Shown: positions 44,343-54,900, counted from the stretch's first letter. The stretch is DNA of 64,000 bases from Hormoscilla sp. GUM202 (GCA_005518205.2 RFFC02000013.1:119603-183602); one strand, 5' to 3'. Notes: generated by a model not told the origin, from the sequence alone. Numbers and translations: made by a program.

Positions 44343-45530
44343 ATGAGTATTGCTTTATTAGATCTGCTGGCCCTGACATGCAATTCTTTGCTGGGCAATC
44401 CCTTGCGATCGGGCCTGACTGCTGTAGGCATATTCATGGGCGTGGCAGCGGTAAATGCCACGCTGCAAGTTGGCAGTATTAGCAGGGCCGCGATCGCCAG
44501 GGAATTGGCAGGGCGAGAAGCGCCGCAAGTAGCAGTAAGGCCGAGAAGAAATAGAATTACCAGGCGGCGCATTGAGTTGCGGTTAGAAGACATAGAATAC
44601 TTGCGAGAACGCATGGTGGGGTTTCAGGCAATCAGTACGGGGGCATGGTTTAGAAGCGACCAAGTAGTATTTCAAAATAGGCAGGCAAATGTGGCGATCG
44701 ACGCTGTTTCTCAAGACTATTTGCTGACTTCCGGTCGGTCAATGGTACAAGGGAGATTCTTCAACGCTACTGATTTTGCCAAGTATCGACCCGTGGTAGT
44801 CATCAATCAAGTGCTGGCAGAGGAACTTTTTCCAGATGCCAATCCCATAAATCAGCGGATCTATGGTAGAAATATGGTTTATGTGGTGGTGGGGGTGATG
44901 GAAACTAAGGTCAGGTTCGAGGGCGATCGACCTCGGTTGAAAATGTGGATACCGCTGTCGGTGCGCACTGCTGTGACAGGTAAGCGCAACATTGGTTGGA
45001 TTCAAATTCGCCCCTACGATCTAGAAGGTATCAAACACATGGAACGGCAAGGCACGCAACTATTAAAACAGCGTTTTTTCAATGAAGAGTTTCGCGCGCG
45101 AAGCAATGCCAGTGATATCCTGGAAATGCGGGAAACTCTTGCATGGGTTTCCCGATCGCTACTAGCAGTGGGGGCGATCTCCCTCTTGGTAGGGGGGGTC
45201 GGTATTGCTAATATTACCATCGCCGCAGCCATCGCGCGGACCCCAGAAATTGGCCTGCGCCTGGCGATCGGGGCCCGGCGCCAAGATATCCTATTACAGT
45301 TTATACTCGAAGCAGTGCTTTTGAGCTTATTGGGAGGAACGGCGGCGATCGCCTCTGTCCACGGGTTAACGACGATGGTAGCAGCGCAGTTTAATTTGCC
45401 CTACCAATTTGATGTCAGCGTAGCAGCTTTATCATTGAGTTCTGCTATTATGGTCGGAGTGGGGGCTAGCTTTTTCCCCGCCCTGCAAGCTAGCAAGTTA
45501 GATCCAGTTAAAGCTTTGCGATCGCAGTAA
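44343..45530 (+). CDS. MacB/FtsX-type ABC transporter permease 2
   Basis: A 395-residue paralogue of permease 1 with the same four-segment plus periplasmic-domain layout; the C-terminal halves are nearly identical (RTPEIGLRLAIGARRQDILL). A basic insertion (VRPRRNRITRRRIELRL) distinguishes the periplasmic domain start. The two permeases probably form a heterodimer. Identical 3' sequences end both genes (GCTTTGCGATCGCAGTAAAT), consistent with a recent tandem duplication or gene conversion. Confidence 0.9.
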   Translation: MSIALLDLLALTCNSLLGNPLRSGLTAVGIFMGVAAVNATLQVGSISRAAIARELAGREAPQVAVRPRRNRITRRRIELRLEDIEYLRERMVGFQAISTGAWFRSDQVVFQNRQANVAIDAVSQDYLLTSGRSMVQGRFFNATDFAKYRPVVVINQVLAEELFPDANPINQRIYGRNMVYVVVGVMETKVRFEGDRPRLKMWIPLSVRTAVTGKRNIGWIQIRPYDLEGIKHMERQGTQLLKQRFFNEEFRARSNASDILEMRETLAWVSRSLLAVGAISLLVGGVGIANITIAAAIARTPEIGLRLAIGARRQDILLQFILEAVLLSLLGGTAAIASVHGLTTMVAAQFNLPYQFDVSVAALSLSSAIMVGVGASFFPALQASKLDPVKALRSQ

Positions 45531-45616
45531 ATTGTAAATGGAGGCTCTGCCTCAATAGACGCGATCTGCCAGAGTCAGGGAACAAGAGAAATTATAGCTA
45601 AAATGAAAATGTTTTT

Positions 45617-45635
45617 AGTCGGTATAAGACCGACT
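45617..45635. repeat. Half double-hairpin element upstream of the TolC-type gene
   Basis: AGTCGGT/ACCGACT around a 5-nt loop, followed by TTAGCTATGACGCGGG. In reverse complement it matches stem 2 and linker of the unit at 34684. Stem 1 is absent. Confidence 0.5.
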
Positions 45636-45666
45636 TTAGCTATGACGCGGGTCCTGGAGGAAAGTA

Positions 45667-47208
45667 ATGATGAAGAAAACTGCATCGGTACTGGCGATCG
45701 CGGCGATCGCCAGTACCCTGATGGGGGGGGCGATCGCATATCACCCAGCTAAAGCTATGAGCATCACCCAGAAAGGCGAGGAAAAACCCAGCTTATTAAA
45801 ACAGGAGTTACCTGCAGCAGAGTCAGAGGAAGTCAAATTGACCATTGAGGATGTAGTCTTTTTAGCTGTAGAAAACAACAGAGACATCAAAAATGCCTAC
45901 TTGGATAGGATAGTCCAAAGAGGAGACCTAGAAATAGCAGAAGATATATTTGTGCCCAACTTGACGCCGCAATTTTCAATAGATTCGCGTCGCAATGCCG
46001 TGGGTGCAAGCAACACGGATACTCGGAATGCTGAGATATCAGCAGAAGTTTCTTCCCGGATACCTACGGGTGGAGAACTGAGAGTGCAGTGGAGAGGGAC
46101 TGGGCAAAATCAAGAGACAAACGCTTTGAGTGGAGTCGATGAAAATAGCTTAACTCAGAACCTGCAACTGAGTTTTGAGCAACCTTTATTCAGGGGATTT
46201 GGGATTGATGTTAACCGCGCTTCCATCGAGATTGCTAGGCTGAACGAAGCTAATAATATTTTATCCTTAAAATCCACTATCATCAATACCATTACCAATG
46301 CGATCCAGAGATATCGGGCCTTACTCCGGGCCCAGGAACAACTGAAAATTGGGCAACTGGCCCTGGAAAGTGCGAAAAGGCAATTGGAAATTACGAAAGC
46401 ATTTGTGGAGGCGGGCAGGCGGGCACCGGTTGATATCGTGGAAGCCGAGGCTAATGTGGCTAACCGGGAAGTGGACTTATTAGCAAATGAGAATGGACTG
46501 AAAGCGGCCCGTTCAAATCTGATTGAGATTCTCGATATCGATCGCAATCAAAAACTTGTGGCAGGGGAAACTCCCGACTTAGAGTCGCCAACTTCTCTGG
46601 AACCCAGTCAGTTGCTGCAAGTAGCTTTGGTAAATAACCCCGATTATTTGCGATCGCAACTGCGTCAGAAAACAGCGAAATTCGATCTCTTGCTAGCAGA
46701 AGACCGCGCCCGATCGGACTTAAACTTAAATATAGGCTACAGCTTAAATAGTGGCAATAGGATAGAGAACACCACCGACTTGAGGGCGGGACTGACATTC
46801 AGTCGAGACTTCGGCAGGCAAAGGCAAGAAGAAAAACAGGATGTTAATCGCAGGCGCATTAACCTGCAACAAACCCAGATAGATTTGCAGGAGACCCGTG
46901 AAAGTTTAGAAATAGAAGTCAAAGATAGGATCAGAGATATAGAGGTTGATTTGAGAAGGGTAGAACTGGCCCGCAAGGCGAGGGAATTGTCAGAACAGCA
47001 ATTTGAGAATGAGCGAGAAAAACTGCGCTTGGGAGTACAAGGAACGCGACTTGTAGATGTTTTGAACTCCGAGGATGAGTTAGTAAGGGCCAGAAATCGG
47101 GAGTTGGATGCGATTATTTCCTATCTCGACGACTTGACTCGCCTGGAACAAACTCTCGGCATTACTTTACAGAGATGGAATGTCTCGATCGATGTTAACC
47201 GTTCGTAG
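45667..47208 (+). CDS. TolC-family outer-membrane channel
   Basis: 513 residues with a signal peptide (MMKKTASVLAIAAIASTLMGGAIA...AKA). The body shows the repeated long-helix architecture of outer-membrane efflux proteins: TIEDVVFLAVENNRDIKNAY, IINTITNAIQRYRALLRAQE, VEAGRRAPVDIVEAEANVAN, QLLQVALVNNPDYLRSQLRQ and the C-terminal EKLRLGVQGTRLVDVLNSED. An RBS GGAGGAAAG precedes the ATG. It completes the adaptor/permease/channel set. The stop is 11 bp from the convergent amidase stop. Confidence 0.9.
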   Translation: MMKKTASVLAIAAIASTLMGGAIAYHPAKAMSITQKGEEKPSLLKQELPAAESEEVKLTIEDVVFLAVENNRDIKNAYLDRIVQRGDLEIAEDIFVPNLTPQFSIDSRRNAVGASNTDTRNAEISAEVSSRIPTGGELRVQWRGTGQNQETNALSGVDENSLTQNLQLSFEQPLFRGFGIDVNRASIEIARLNEANNILSLKSTIINTITNAIQRYRALLRAQEQLKIGQLALESAKRQLEITKAFVEAGRRAPVDIVEAEANVANREVDLLANENGLKAARSNLIEILDIDRNQKLVAGETPDLESPTSLEPSQLLQVALVNNPDYLRSQLRQKTAKFDLLLAEDRARSDLNLNIGYSLNSGNRIENTTDLRAGLTFSRDFGRQRQEEKQDVNRRRINLQQTQIDLQETRESLEIEVKDRIRDIEVDLRRVELARKARELSEQQFENEREKLRLGVQGTRLVDVLNSEDELVRARNRELDAIISYLDDLTRLEQTLGITLQRWNVSIDVNRS

Positions 47209-47219
47209 TAAGACACACT

Positions 47220-48998
47220 TTACGGCTTCCGGGATTGCTTTACCCATTGAACGATACCATCTGCCAAGGTATGGGCCAATTTTTTCTGTTCCCTGGAATT
47301 GACAATCCACTCAAATTCTACTGGATTGATCATAAATCCCAATTCCAATAATACAGCTGGAGCCACAGATGGACGGGTTAATGCCAGATTATTCCAAAAC
47401 ACCCCGTAAGAGGGACGTTCTCGTTCCGCGACCAGATAGTTATGCAAAAATACTGCTAGACTGTGAGCTTGGGGGTGATACCAGAAACTGCCAATCCCCG
47501 CAGTCCCGATCGCATCTCCGCTATCTGGCAAGGCATTGTAATGCAAACTCAGAGCTAGATCTGGTTCTGTCCGTTCAATTATCTCCACCCGATCGTGGGG
47601 CCAGAGATCGTCATCTCCTTCCCGGGTCATAATCACCGTAGCACCCCGTCGCCGCAGTTGCTCTGCCAACAACTGGGATATAATCAGGGCCACATCTTTT
47701 TCGGGATAGCCATTTGGTCCTCTAGCACCCAAATCATTCTCGCTACCATGTCCGGGATCCAAAAGAATTCTCATCCCCGATAATGGTTTACGCCCCCTTC
47801 CCTTTACTTGTGGAGGATGGCGCAGGGACAATATGAGAGTTGTGCCTTCATATCTGAGCTTGTAGCCCCACTGTTGCCCTCCTTTGATCTCAAAAATATA
47901 TTTCAGTTGAGTGGGTGATGCCTGTTGCCAGTCTAGCCGTGCTATCAGCGGGTCGTCATTAAAGAAAATCGTGTCCGTTTGGGCAGTGGTGTTGTAGAGA
48001 CTGAGGGTAATACTGTCAGTACGCTGCTCCACACTCACCGGTACTGGCACTTGCAAGGGAAATAGCACCTCAGTCCAACCTAGTTTCTGACGGGCGCGGA
48101 CACTGCGAATCAAGGATGTCGGCGGCACGGAACTGGACAGAATGCGGGTTTCTTTGCTGCGTATCCATGCTCCATAGTCCAGTCTCAGCCACTCTCCTTC
48201 ACGTCCAGTAATGGCAGATCTGGTGCCTTTCGGTAAAGGGGTGAGGCGAGAATAGTTGGTAGAAGGGCCAGTGCGGGCCGTACCAGAGTCAACCGTGACT
48301 TCGGCAATCTCAAATTGAGTGGGAGATAAAACCGAAATCTTTCCTGGCCCCAACTGCGTCATACTCCGACCATTCATGCTCAGTTGAAACCTGGGTTGAC
48401 CTAAATTTATTCTCCTGTTCTCCACCAGAGGCAGGGCGGTACAACCAGTGTATTGACTGCCCGCCTCCTCTAAGAAATTGGGCTGGTTTTCCCCTGTTAA
48501 TACCGCAGAATTGGGCGGCAGTTGTATGTCTTGGGGTTGAGGCCCTAGGGTAATGATTTCATTCCCTAGCTGCACGGAGACTTGGGCGTTGGTGGGGGCG
48601 ATCGCCCCAAAACAGACCCGATCGCCTGGCATCCTCGCGATATCTACTGCTGGTTTGAGGGAACCTTCTGCAAATGCCATCCCTACAGGTGCTGGCGGTG
48701 CAGTTGACTTGCGAGTTACTTTAATCTGGAGTTCCTGGTCTTGATAGCGCAGAATAAATATATTTTCTCCCAGTTGCAAGGGAAAACTCGGGGCAAAATG
48801 TCCCGCCCGACTGCGAGAAATCCTGTTACCATTAACTAATACTTCTCCCTCCGTCGGGGCGGTACCAATCAAGAATATCTGTGGGGCTGTAGTCTCATGT
48901 TCTGCTGGTGGATAGACGACAAATAGCGGTTGTTCTGCCCAGGCAGGTGAGTTCAGCACAACCGTCCCTAATGTAGCTAATCCGATAATTTTTTCCAT
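47220..48998 (-). CDS. N-acetylmuramoyl-L-alanine amidase (AmiC type)
   Basis: 592 residues with a signal peptide (IIGLATLGTVVLNSPAWAEQ). The middle contains an SH3b-like region (EVTVDSGTARTGPSTNYSRL, then TRSAITGREGEWLRLDYG) and an AMIN-like domain. The C-terminal Amidase_3 domain has the zinc ligands in MRILLDPGHGSENDLGARGP, the glutamate in PEKDVAL, SLHYNALPD, and the catalytic glutamate in AVLLELGFMINPVEFE. It cleaves peptide from glycan in peptidoglycan, with a role in cell separation or septal perforation inferred from the family. Confidence 0.9.
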   Translation of the reverse strand: MEKIIGLATLGTVVLNSPAWAEQPLFVVYPPAEHETTAPQIFLIGTAPTEGEVLVNGNRISRSRAGHFAPSFPLQLGENIFILRYQDQELQIKVTRKSTAPPAPVGMAFAEGSLKPAVDIARMPGDRVCFGAIAPTNAQVSVQLGNEIITLGPQPQDIQLPPNSAVLTGENQPNFLEEAGSQYTGCTALPLVENRRINLGQPRFQLSMNGRSMTQLGPGKISVLSPTQFEIAEVTVDSGTARTGPSTNYSRLTPLPKGTRSAITGREGEWLRLDYGAWIRSKETRILSSSVPPTSLIRSVRARQKLGWTEVLFPLQVPVPVSVEQRTDSITLSLYNTTAQTDTIFFNDDPLIARLDWQQASPTQLKYIFEIKGGQQWGYKLRYEGTTLILSLRHPPQVKGRGRKPLSGMRILLDPGHGSENDLGARGPNGYPEKDVALIISQLLAEQLRRRGATVIMTREGDDDLWPHDRVEIIERTEPDLALSLHYNALPDSGDAIGTAGIGSFWYHPQAHSLAVFLHNYLVAERERPSYGVFWNNLALTRPSVAPAVLLELGFMINPVEFEWIVNSREQKKLAHTLADGIVQWVKQSRKP

Positions 48999-49742
48999 CT
49001 TTATGATTTCACATCTGAATTTTGTTTCTTGACTTTTTACATAGCCTTACACAATAATAGTTATATCAATACCATTCTGTTCGAGATCCGATCGACTCGT
49101 AGCACGGATAATCAGCAGGGTAAGGGCAAGAATCATGCTTGGGGCATATTCTTAACAATCTGATATGATTGCCATTATAGCGTTTCTCAAATTGATGTAG
49201 TACAAAAAAATCGCCTACTTGTCATTGCGAGGGGCATAGATTAGAGGATGCTCTGGCATACTTTACCCTCAGCCGAGGCTCCTGTGAGTTCCTTCCCTGG
49301 GAACCCTCAGGCCCGGGTGTGGTTAAAAACAGTTTCCCCCTAGAGCATCCATTATCAACATTTTCCGATCTCCCCCCTCCCCCTCTTTCCCCCTCTCAAC
49401 AAATCAGCAAAGAGTTTTTGAGATTATCAGCAATAGACCCGATGGCAGTTAAGCAGACCAGATGTGATAATAAAACTATACCCAAAAAAAATTCGATCGC
49501 CTGTTAACCGCCGTGAAGAGGCGCGACAGATTATCGGTTCATGCGATCGCCCATGGGCCCGACATCATGCGATCGCCCATGCACCGCCCCCGCCACATGC
49601 GATCGCATTATCGGTTGCATGCCCGTCCAGATTACCGGTCCCAAAATGGGCCTTATGTGGGACCGGTATATTGGGGGCGGGATCGGTTGCTGGTGGGCGG
49701 TGCCCACCCTACCGGTTCTTACCCAATTTGAGCGCAGGTATT
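48999..49742. other. Spacer with duplicated RiPP-locus flanks and HIP1 cluster
   Basis: Block B (49246-49344, starting GGATGCTCTGGCATACTTT) matches 51568-51671 downstream of the RiPP precursor. Block A (49412-49490, starting GAGTTTTTGAGATTATCAGC) matches 51040-51118 upstream of it with one mismatch. Four GCGATCGC words cluster at 49542-49606. No gene is supported. Confidence 0.75.
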
Positions 49743-50522
49743 TTAATCGATCTCCTCGGGGTCTAGTCCCATTTTTAGCAACAGTTGGGCGAACTTTTCG
49801 GCCCGTTGGCGTTCTGCTTCGACCTGTTGTTCTAAGGAAACATTCCGTTGTTCCAAGGTTTCAATTTTGGCTTGTTCTGCTTTAACCAATTCGTCCACTG
49901 ATGGCGGATCGAGTAATTCTTTTACCGATAAAGTGAACTCCTCAAACTGACTGGAAACAACTGATGTCTCTTCTGTGAAATCTACAAAACGATATCCCTC
50001 TTCATTGCTATGATTTGCAAATACGCGCACTCGTTTCTCTTTGGGATCTACGATCCAATATTCAGCAATTTCCGCCAGTTCGTATTCGCTGCGTTTGATC
50101 TCGTAATCATTCCGGCGATTGCTGCTGACAATCTCTATTACCAGCATCGGCTTTTGAACGAAATCTAACACACCAGCACCAGGCCGATGACGAACTTCAT
50201 TCCAAACAGCGTGGCTATAGACTACCACATCGGGAATACGAGATGAATTTTCTTCTGTCCGGACACCGGTTGCTAAACCCTCCACGGCTAAATCCAAGTT
50301 TTTTGCCGCAAAGTAGCGCTGGAACTTGTGAACCAAAAACTTGCCAATATTGGTATGATTGTGGGTACTTGCTCCCATGGGTATTAGTTTGCCCTTGACT
50401 AATTCATAAAGAACACCCGGTTGGACTTCATAATCCAGATATTCTTGAAAGGTTAACAGATGTTCTTGTTCTTGAGGTTCCTTGATGGCTACCTCGGTTG
50501 CTGAAACGACAGCTTGAGTCAT
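49743..50522 (-). CDS. Uma2-family (DUF820) putative endonuclease
   Basis: About 259 residues from the ATG at 50522, which has GGGAGG 6 bp upstream; the frame extends 10 codons further. The PD-(D/E)xK-like fold is seen in LTFQEYLDYEVQPGVLYELV, IPDVVVYSHAVWNEV, KPMLVIEIVSSNRRNDY and EIAEYWIVDPKEKRVRVF, with acidic residues and the EIVS motif in place. A coiled-coil tail (VDELVKAEQAKIETLEQRNV) follows. Uma2 proteins are abundant in cyanobacteria and have no proven physiological role. Confidence 0.85.
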   Translation of the reverse strand: MTQAVVSATEVAIKEPQEQEHLLTFQEYLDYEVQPGVLYELVKGKLIPMGASTHNHTNIGKFLVHKFQRYFAAKNLDLAVEGLATGVRTEENSSRIPDVVVYSHAVWNEVRHRPGAGVLDFVQKPMLVIEIVSSNRRNDYEIKRSEYELAEIAEYWIVDPKEKRVRVFANHSNEEGYRFVDFTEETSVVSSQFEEFTLSVKELLDPPSVDELVKAEQAKIETLEQRNVSLEQQVEAERQRAEKFAQLLLKMGLDPEEID

Positions 50523-51160
50523 ATAGACCTCCCTTGCGATCGCGTTCTGCAACTATTCTAGCACAGATTAATCTCGCAATGCCAATGTTATGTCATCAAT
50601 GTTGTCAAATTGCCAAGTTCATGCGATCGCCCATTTTCGATAATTACCAATGTTAGATAATTGCCAAGTGTAGGGGCACGGCATCAACAGATTATCGGTT
50701 AATCTTATCAATGTAATACCGCCGTGCCCCGGCCACCGCCCCGGTCAAGCGTTAATCTCTAAGTACCCCCTCGCAATGACAACCTATACTCCGAAAGGGA
50801 TCGACTTGCGCATGAGTTGGATTAAGGATCTAAATAGGTACAAAGTCAGGGGGTAATACCCCCTCATTGAAAATAGGCTAACCTGCTCCCTGATTATCCG
50901 TATTTTTGGGTATAAACTGTCCGATGAGCATGTGGAAATTGGCGAGGGTTGATGACAGGTTAATTCGATTTTCAAGTCAGTACCTTCAGGCACCCCATCT
51001 TGGTCGAACTCCTATCTACGAAGCGATACCCCTCAACAAGAGTTTTTGAGATTATCAGCAATAGACCCGATGGCAGTTAAGCAGACCAGATGTTATAATA
51101 AAACTATACCCAAAAAAAGAAATTTTTGGGCTATCTAGTTAAGAATAAGAGAAAAATCGA
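50523..51160. other. Spacer upstream of the RiPP precursor, with block A
   Basis: It holds two diverged copies of GATTATCGGTT-type words (50580-50760) and block A at 51040-51118. The start of the precursor gene is 42 bp beyond block A, so block A plausibly carries its promoter. A weak AAGAG RBS lies at 51150-51156. Confidence 0.55.
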
Positions 51161-51481
51161 ATGAGATCTCTAACAGACATCAAAACATTAGAAAAGACCG
51201 TGTACCAACTGCTCGCTCGTAGCTGGATGGATGTGGAGTTTCAAAAACGCTTTTTCAGCGAGCCAGCTGCAATGCTGCGGGAAGCCGGGCTAGAAGAGTT
51301 CGTGCAAGTGGAAGTGATGGAAAAGTTATCCCAGCCAGTGTTACGATTGGCTGGAGCCGGGGGAACTGTCATGGAAATCCCTCTGCCTGCTAAACCAGCC
51401 GCCCTGGCAGACGAGCAGCTGCTAGCTAGCATCGGCAATGATACTATTCCTTTTTGTTTTACTGGCTGTTCTTGTAGCTAA
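51161..51481 (+). CDS. NHLP-type RiPP precursor peptide
   Basis: A 106-residue precursor. The leader (VYQLLARSWMDVEFQKRFFS, EPAAMLREAGLEEFVQVEVM, LPAKPAALADEQLLAS) resembles the nitrile-hydratase-like leader peptide family (TIGR03793 type). The short core after LLASIGN is rich in Cys, Ser and Thr: DTIPFCFTGCSCS, with three cysteines at the extreme C-terminus. Such cores are substrates for lanthionine- or azoline-forming enzymes. No LanM, YcaO, radical SAM or peptidase/ABC gene is nearby, so it is an orphan precursor. A strong terminator lies 190 bp downstream. Confidence 0.75.
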   Translation: MRSLTDIKTLEKTVYQLLARSWMDVEFQKRFFSEPAAMLREAGLEEFVQVEVMEKLSQPVLRLAGAGGTVMEIPLPAKPAALADEQLLASIGNDTIPFCFTGCSCS

Positions 51482-51669
51482 AGTCCCTCCTGCCCGGTGC
51501 AGCAGGGCGAAAAGATTTTCCCTGTCTGGGTTAGCACCCCCAGAGCAAGCTGCCCTCCCCAGTGGAAGGATGCTCTGGCATACTTTTCAGCGGAGGCTCC
51601 TGTGAGTTCCTTCCCTGGGAACCTGAGGGCCCGGGTGTGGTTAAAAACAGTTGGGGACCGCTTCCCCCT

Positions 51670-51715
51670 AGCCCCCCTTGCGTTCCCAGGCAGAGGGAAC
51701 GCAAGGGGGGCTTTT
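51670..51715 (+). terminator. Strong rho-independent terminator
   Basis: AGCCCCCCTTGCGTTCCC (51670-51687) pairs perfectly with GGGAACGCAAGGGGGGCT (51695-51712) around a 7-nt loop, followed by a short T run. It would terminate the RiPP precursor transcript. Confidence 0.85.
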
Positions 51716-51729
51716 TGCTCTCCCCTAAT

Positions 51730-51931
51730 GTAGCCTTACCATTACTCACATATTCAAAACAATAGTATAGCGAGTGCGGTCACAAGTAGTTGATAGCTGG
51801 GTGCATCCCAGACACATGTATATAGCCCGCGCAGGCGGGCTTGGTTGCTCGTAGCCGGGCCCTTTAGGGTGAGGGCGGCGCAGCCGAGTGTAGCCTTACC
51901 ATTACTCACATATTCAAAACAATAGTATAGT
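51730..51931. repeat. Direct repeat flanking a palindromic insertion
   Basis: A 42-bp sequence beginning TGTAGCCTTACCATTACTCA occurs at 51730-51771 and 51890-51931. Between them lies CTGGGTGCATCCCAG and a copy of the double palindrome (51822-51880). The repeat coincides with the decayed 3' end of the kinase pseudogene. Confidence 0.85.
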
Positions 51932-54900
51932 GCGTCTGCTAAATTAGCATAGAGACTAGCATTTTCCAGGGATATCGCTGCCTGGCTAGATATTAGTTTC
52001 AATAGTTCTAGGCGCTCCTGGGTAAATGCACCGGTTGTTTGATTATTCTCTAAATATAGTATGCCCATCAGTTTTCCCTGCCGGACGATCGAGGTACATA
52101 ATATCGACTGGGGCTGCTTGGCGATCGATAGGGGTCACTGATAAATCTGATGTCTTTATGAGCCTCATCTAGGATCGGATTGTGTTTTTTTCTGTCTACG
52201 TAATTAATCAATTGGCAGGGCCTGAGACATATCCGCAATGTCAGATTGATTCACGATAATCTTATCCCCCTCAACTTCCCCAGAGGCCGCGACTACCAGC
52301 TTGCTATCCTGATTGAGGATCAGCACGCCTTTTTCGGCACCGGCGTTCTCGATCGCGATCTGCATCAATTTTTCTATCAGCCGTTCGAGCACCATTTCAT
52401 TGGAGATGGCAAGTCCTGCTTCTAGCAATGCGGGCAAATCTAATAATGCCGCCGAACTGGTTGCGGCTCTCGTCCGAGTCACGTCAATTTTTTGGGGCTT
52501 GGCCGTGGCAATGCTAGAGAGGAACTGGGGATACTTTGACTCTAGGTCTTTTACCTTGGCCTTCGCTCCCCAGCGAATATAGCCATAGTAGGACTCAATT
52601 ATATAGAACTTGCCCATACTCTCGCAGCCTCTCCCTAGATGAAACTCTCCCGCCAGTTCCTTTGCTAGGGCCTCTTCGTGGGTATATCCCTGTTCGCTTG
52701 CCCCCGCGATCGCCTGCTCGTAAAGCTCTATTGCCACAATATGCTCTCCCTTAACTCGGGCCCTCTCTGCTGCCACTAGATCGTACTTGTGCTGGAAGTT
52801 GCACGGCGCCTGCTCCGCCCAGTGCTGCATTTGCTTCTGTAGGGACGCTACTTTCGTTAGAGCCTGTTTTTGTTCCCTTTCCTCCCAGTGAGGATGCTGA
52901 GCTAGTAGCGCTAGGGAATAGTAGAAGTTGTGCTGGGCTACCACCAGCAGTCCCGGTACGGCGGATATATATTCTTCTGCTAGCTTCGCGTTTTCTACTG
53001 CCTCACCGGGCTGCTTAAATAAATACAGGAGAATCAACTTTGCCATATCGACTACAAACAGTGAAGTTAAATTATTATCGTCCTGGAAGACTGGCTGCAT
53101 TTCTGTTTCCTTAAATGCCGCGCCTGTTAACTCAAATGCTGACATTGATTTTGCGAGTAAATTCAACATCATTTGCTGATAGATTTTCATCCCTAGAACA
53201 TGATATTCCAGTTTCAGCTTTTTCAGCAAATCAGCATATTGCACGAGCTTCTGCTCGACATCTTCCAGATGATCTCCGATATAAAACCTGTTTGTGCAGT
53301 AGTTGATAGCCGCATAACCTGAATATACTAACTCTCCGCTTTCCAACCCGCTTTGCACCGCTTCCTGCAAAGGTTCTATAGTTTTCCTGACATGCTCTTT
53401 CCAATGTATGATATGACCGTTAAATATATCTAATACGATTGATTTGTGTTCTTTGGCATCGAATTTATCCAGCAATCTTAAAGCTAGTTTTCCAAATCTA
53501 TAGCCTGCATCTAGATATCCCATAAACGCTGAAATAATATTGGCATAATCTATATACACTAGTTCTGCCAACGGCCCATTTCCATATTTTCTACATATAT
53601 TTACACATGTAAATATAATCTTGCTATACAACGTCGGGTCTGCTACAAAAGCAGCATTACTCATGTTATATAATATCCGCATGGCCGCGATTTTATCTGC
53701 GTCGGTTATTTCGGGCAGATATTCCAACTCCTCAATCATGCCTATCTCAGGTGGAGCTTTATCCAGAGTCACCCCGAGCATTTCCAGAACTTGCTGACCC
53801 AGTTCCAGCGCTGCTTGCATCTGGTTTTGAGCAATATCAGCCTGGATCAGCAGCTCGTACACCTTGACTTTTTCTAGCAGTGTTTTTGCTTGCTCCAGAG
53901 CCACTTCCGCCAATACTTGAGATCGCTCAAAATTGCTGTTGAGGTATTCCGCTTCTACAGCTTCCAGATATAGAGCCTGCATCAGGTCATAATTTCTCTG
54001 CCAGCCATCTTCCTCCAGCAGTCCCAGACCTACATTTATATATTTGAGGGAGGCTTCATAAGCCGCCGCCGCCTTTGCTTTATGACTGGCTATGAGATTC
54101 ATCTCCGCCAGATCGTCCTTTTCGGACAGAGTAGAGAGTAAGTCCACGCCATGATTCAGTTGGTTCACCAGGGCAAATATTCTTTCCTGGCGTGCTTCTG
54201 GACTGGTATTTTCCAGCAACTGCTGGCCAATTCTCAGGTGAGTATCTTTTTTCTCCTCTTCCGGAATTAGAGAATAGACCGCCTGCTGCACCCGATCGTG
54301 CAAAAACTTGTAATCTACCTTGACATCAGCTACCCTCCTATCCTCCTCTTCTTCCCCACCAAACACCTGCAGAATCTTGTATCCCTCCGATAGGGGCAGC
54401 AATAAACCCGCCTGCAGTGCTGCCCACAGCTGCCCTGCCGCAGTCGTGGTTGACGAACCATTGGCGATCGCTAGCACCTGCAAATTAAACTTGTTGCCGA
54501 TACAAGCTGCCAGTTTTAACACCTGCTGGGTTGCTGCTGGCAGCTTTTGGATATTTCTGGCCATCAGTTCCACCACGCTATAATCCGTAATGCCCACGGC
54601 TTGAATTTTTGCCATGTCCCACTGCCAGCTATCCGTCTCTACCTCATATACCAGCAGGTTTTCCGCGTACAGACTTTTCAGCATCTGCGTCAGGAAGAAG
54701 GGATTGCCACCTGTTTTATGGAAAATTAGGTCTGCTAAGGCTTCTATCTTTTCATTACTGGCGACTGCCGATCCCTTGTCACCATCGGACCCATGCTGCC
54801 CAAACAGAGTATCTGCTACCAACTTACTGACATCACCATTAGACAAAGGCCCAATGACGATATCATTCACCACCGCGCTAGTTGATTGCATCCTCTCGAT

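Noticed and set aside
51798..51812. CTGGGTGCATCCCAG as another ISKra4-type end
   Set aside because: It is a self-complementary short hairpin within the palindromic insertion. No subterminal similarity to the IS follows.
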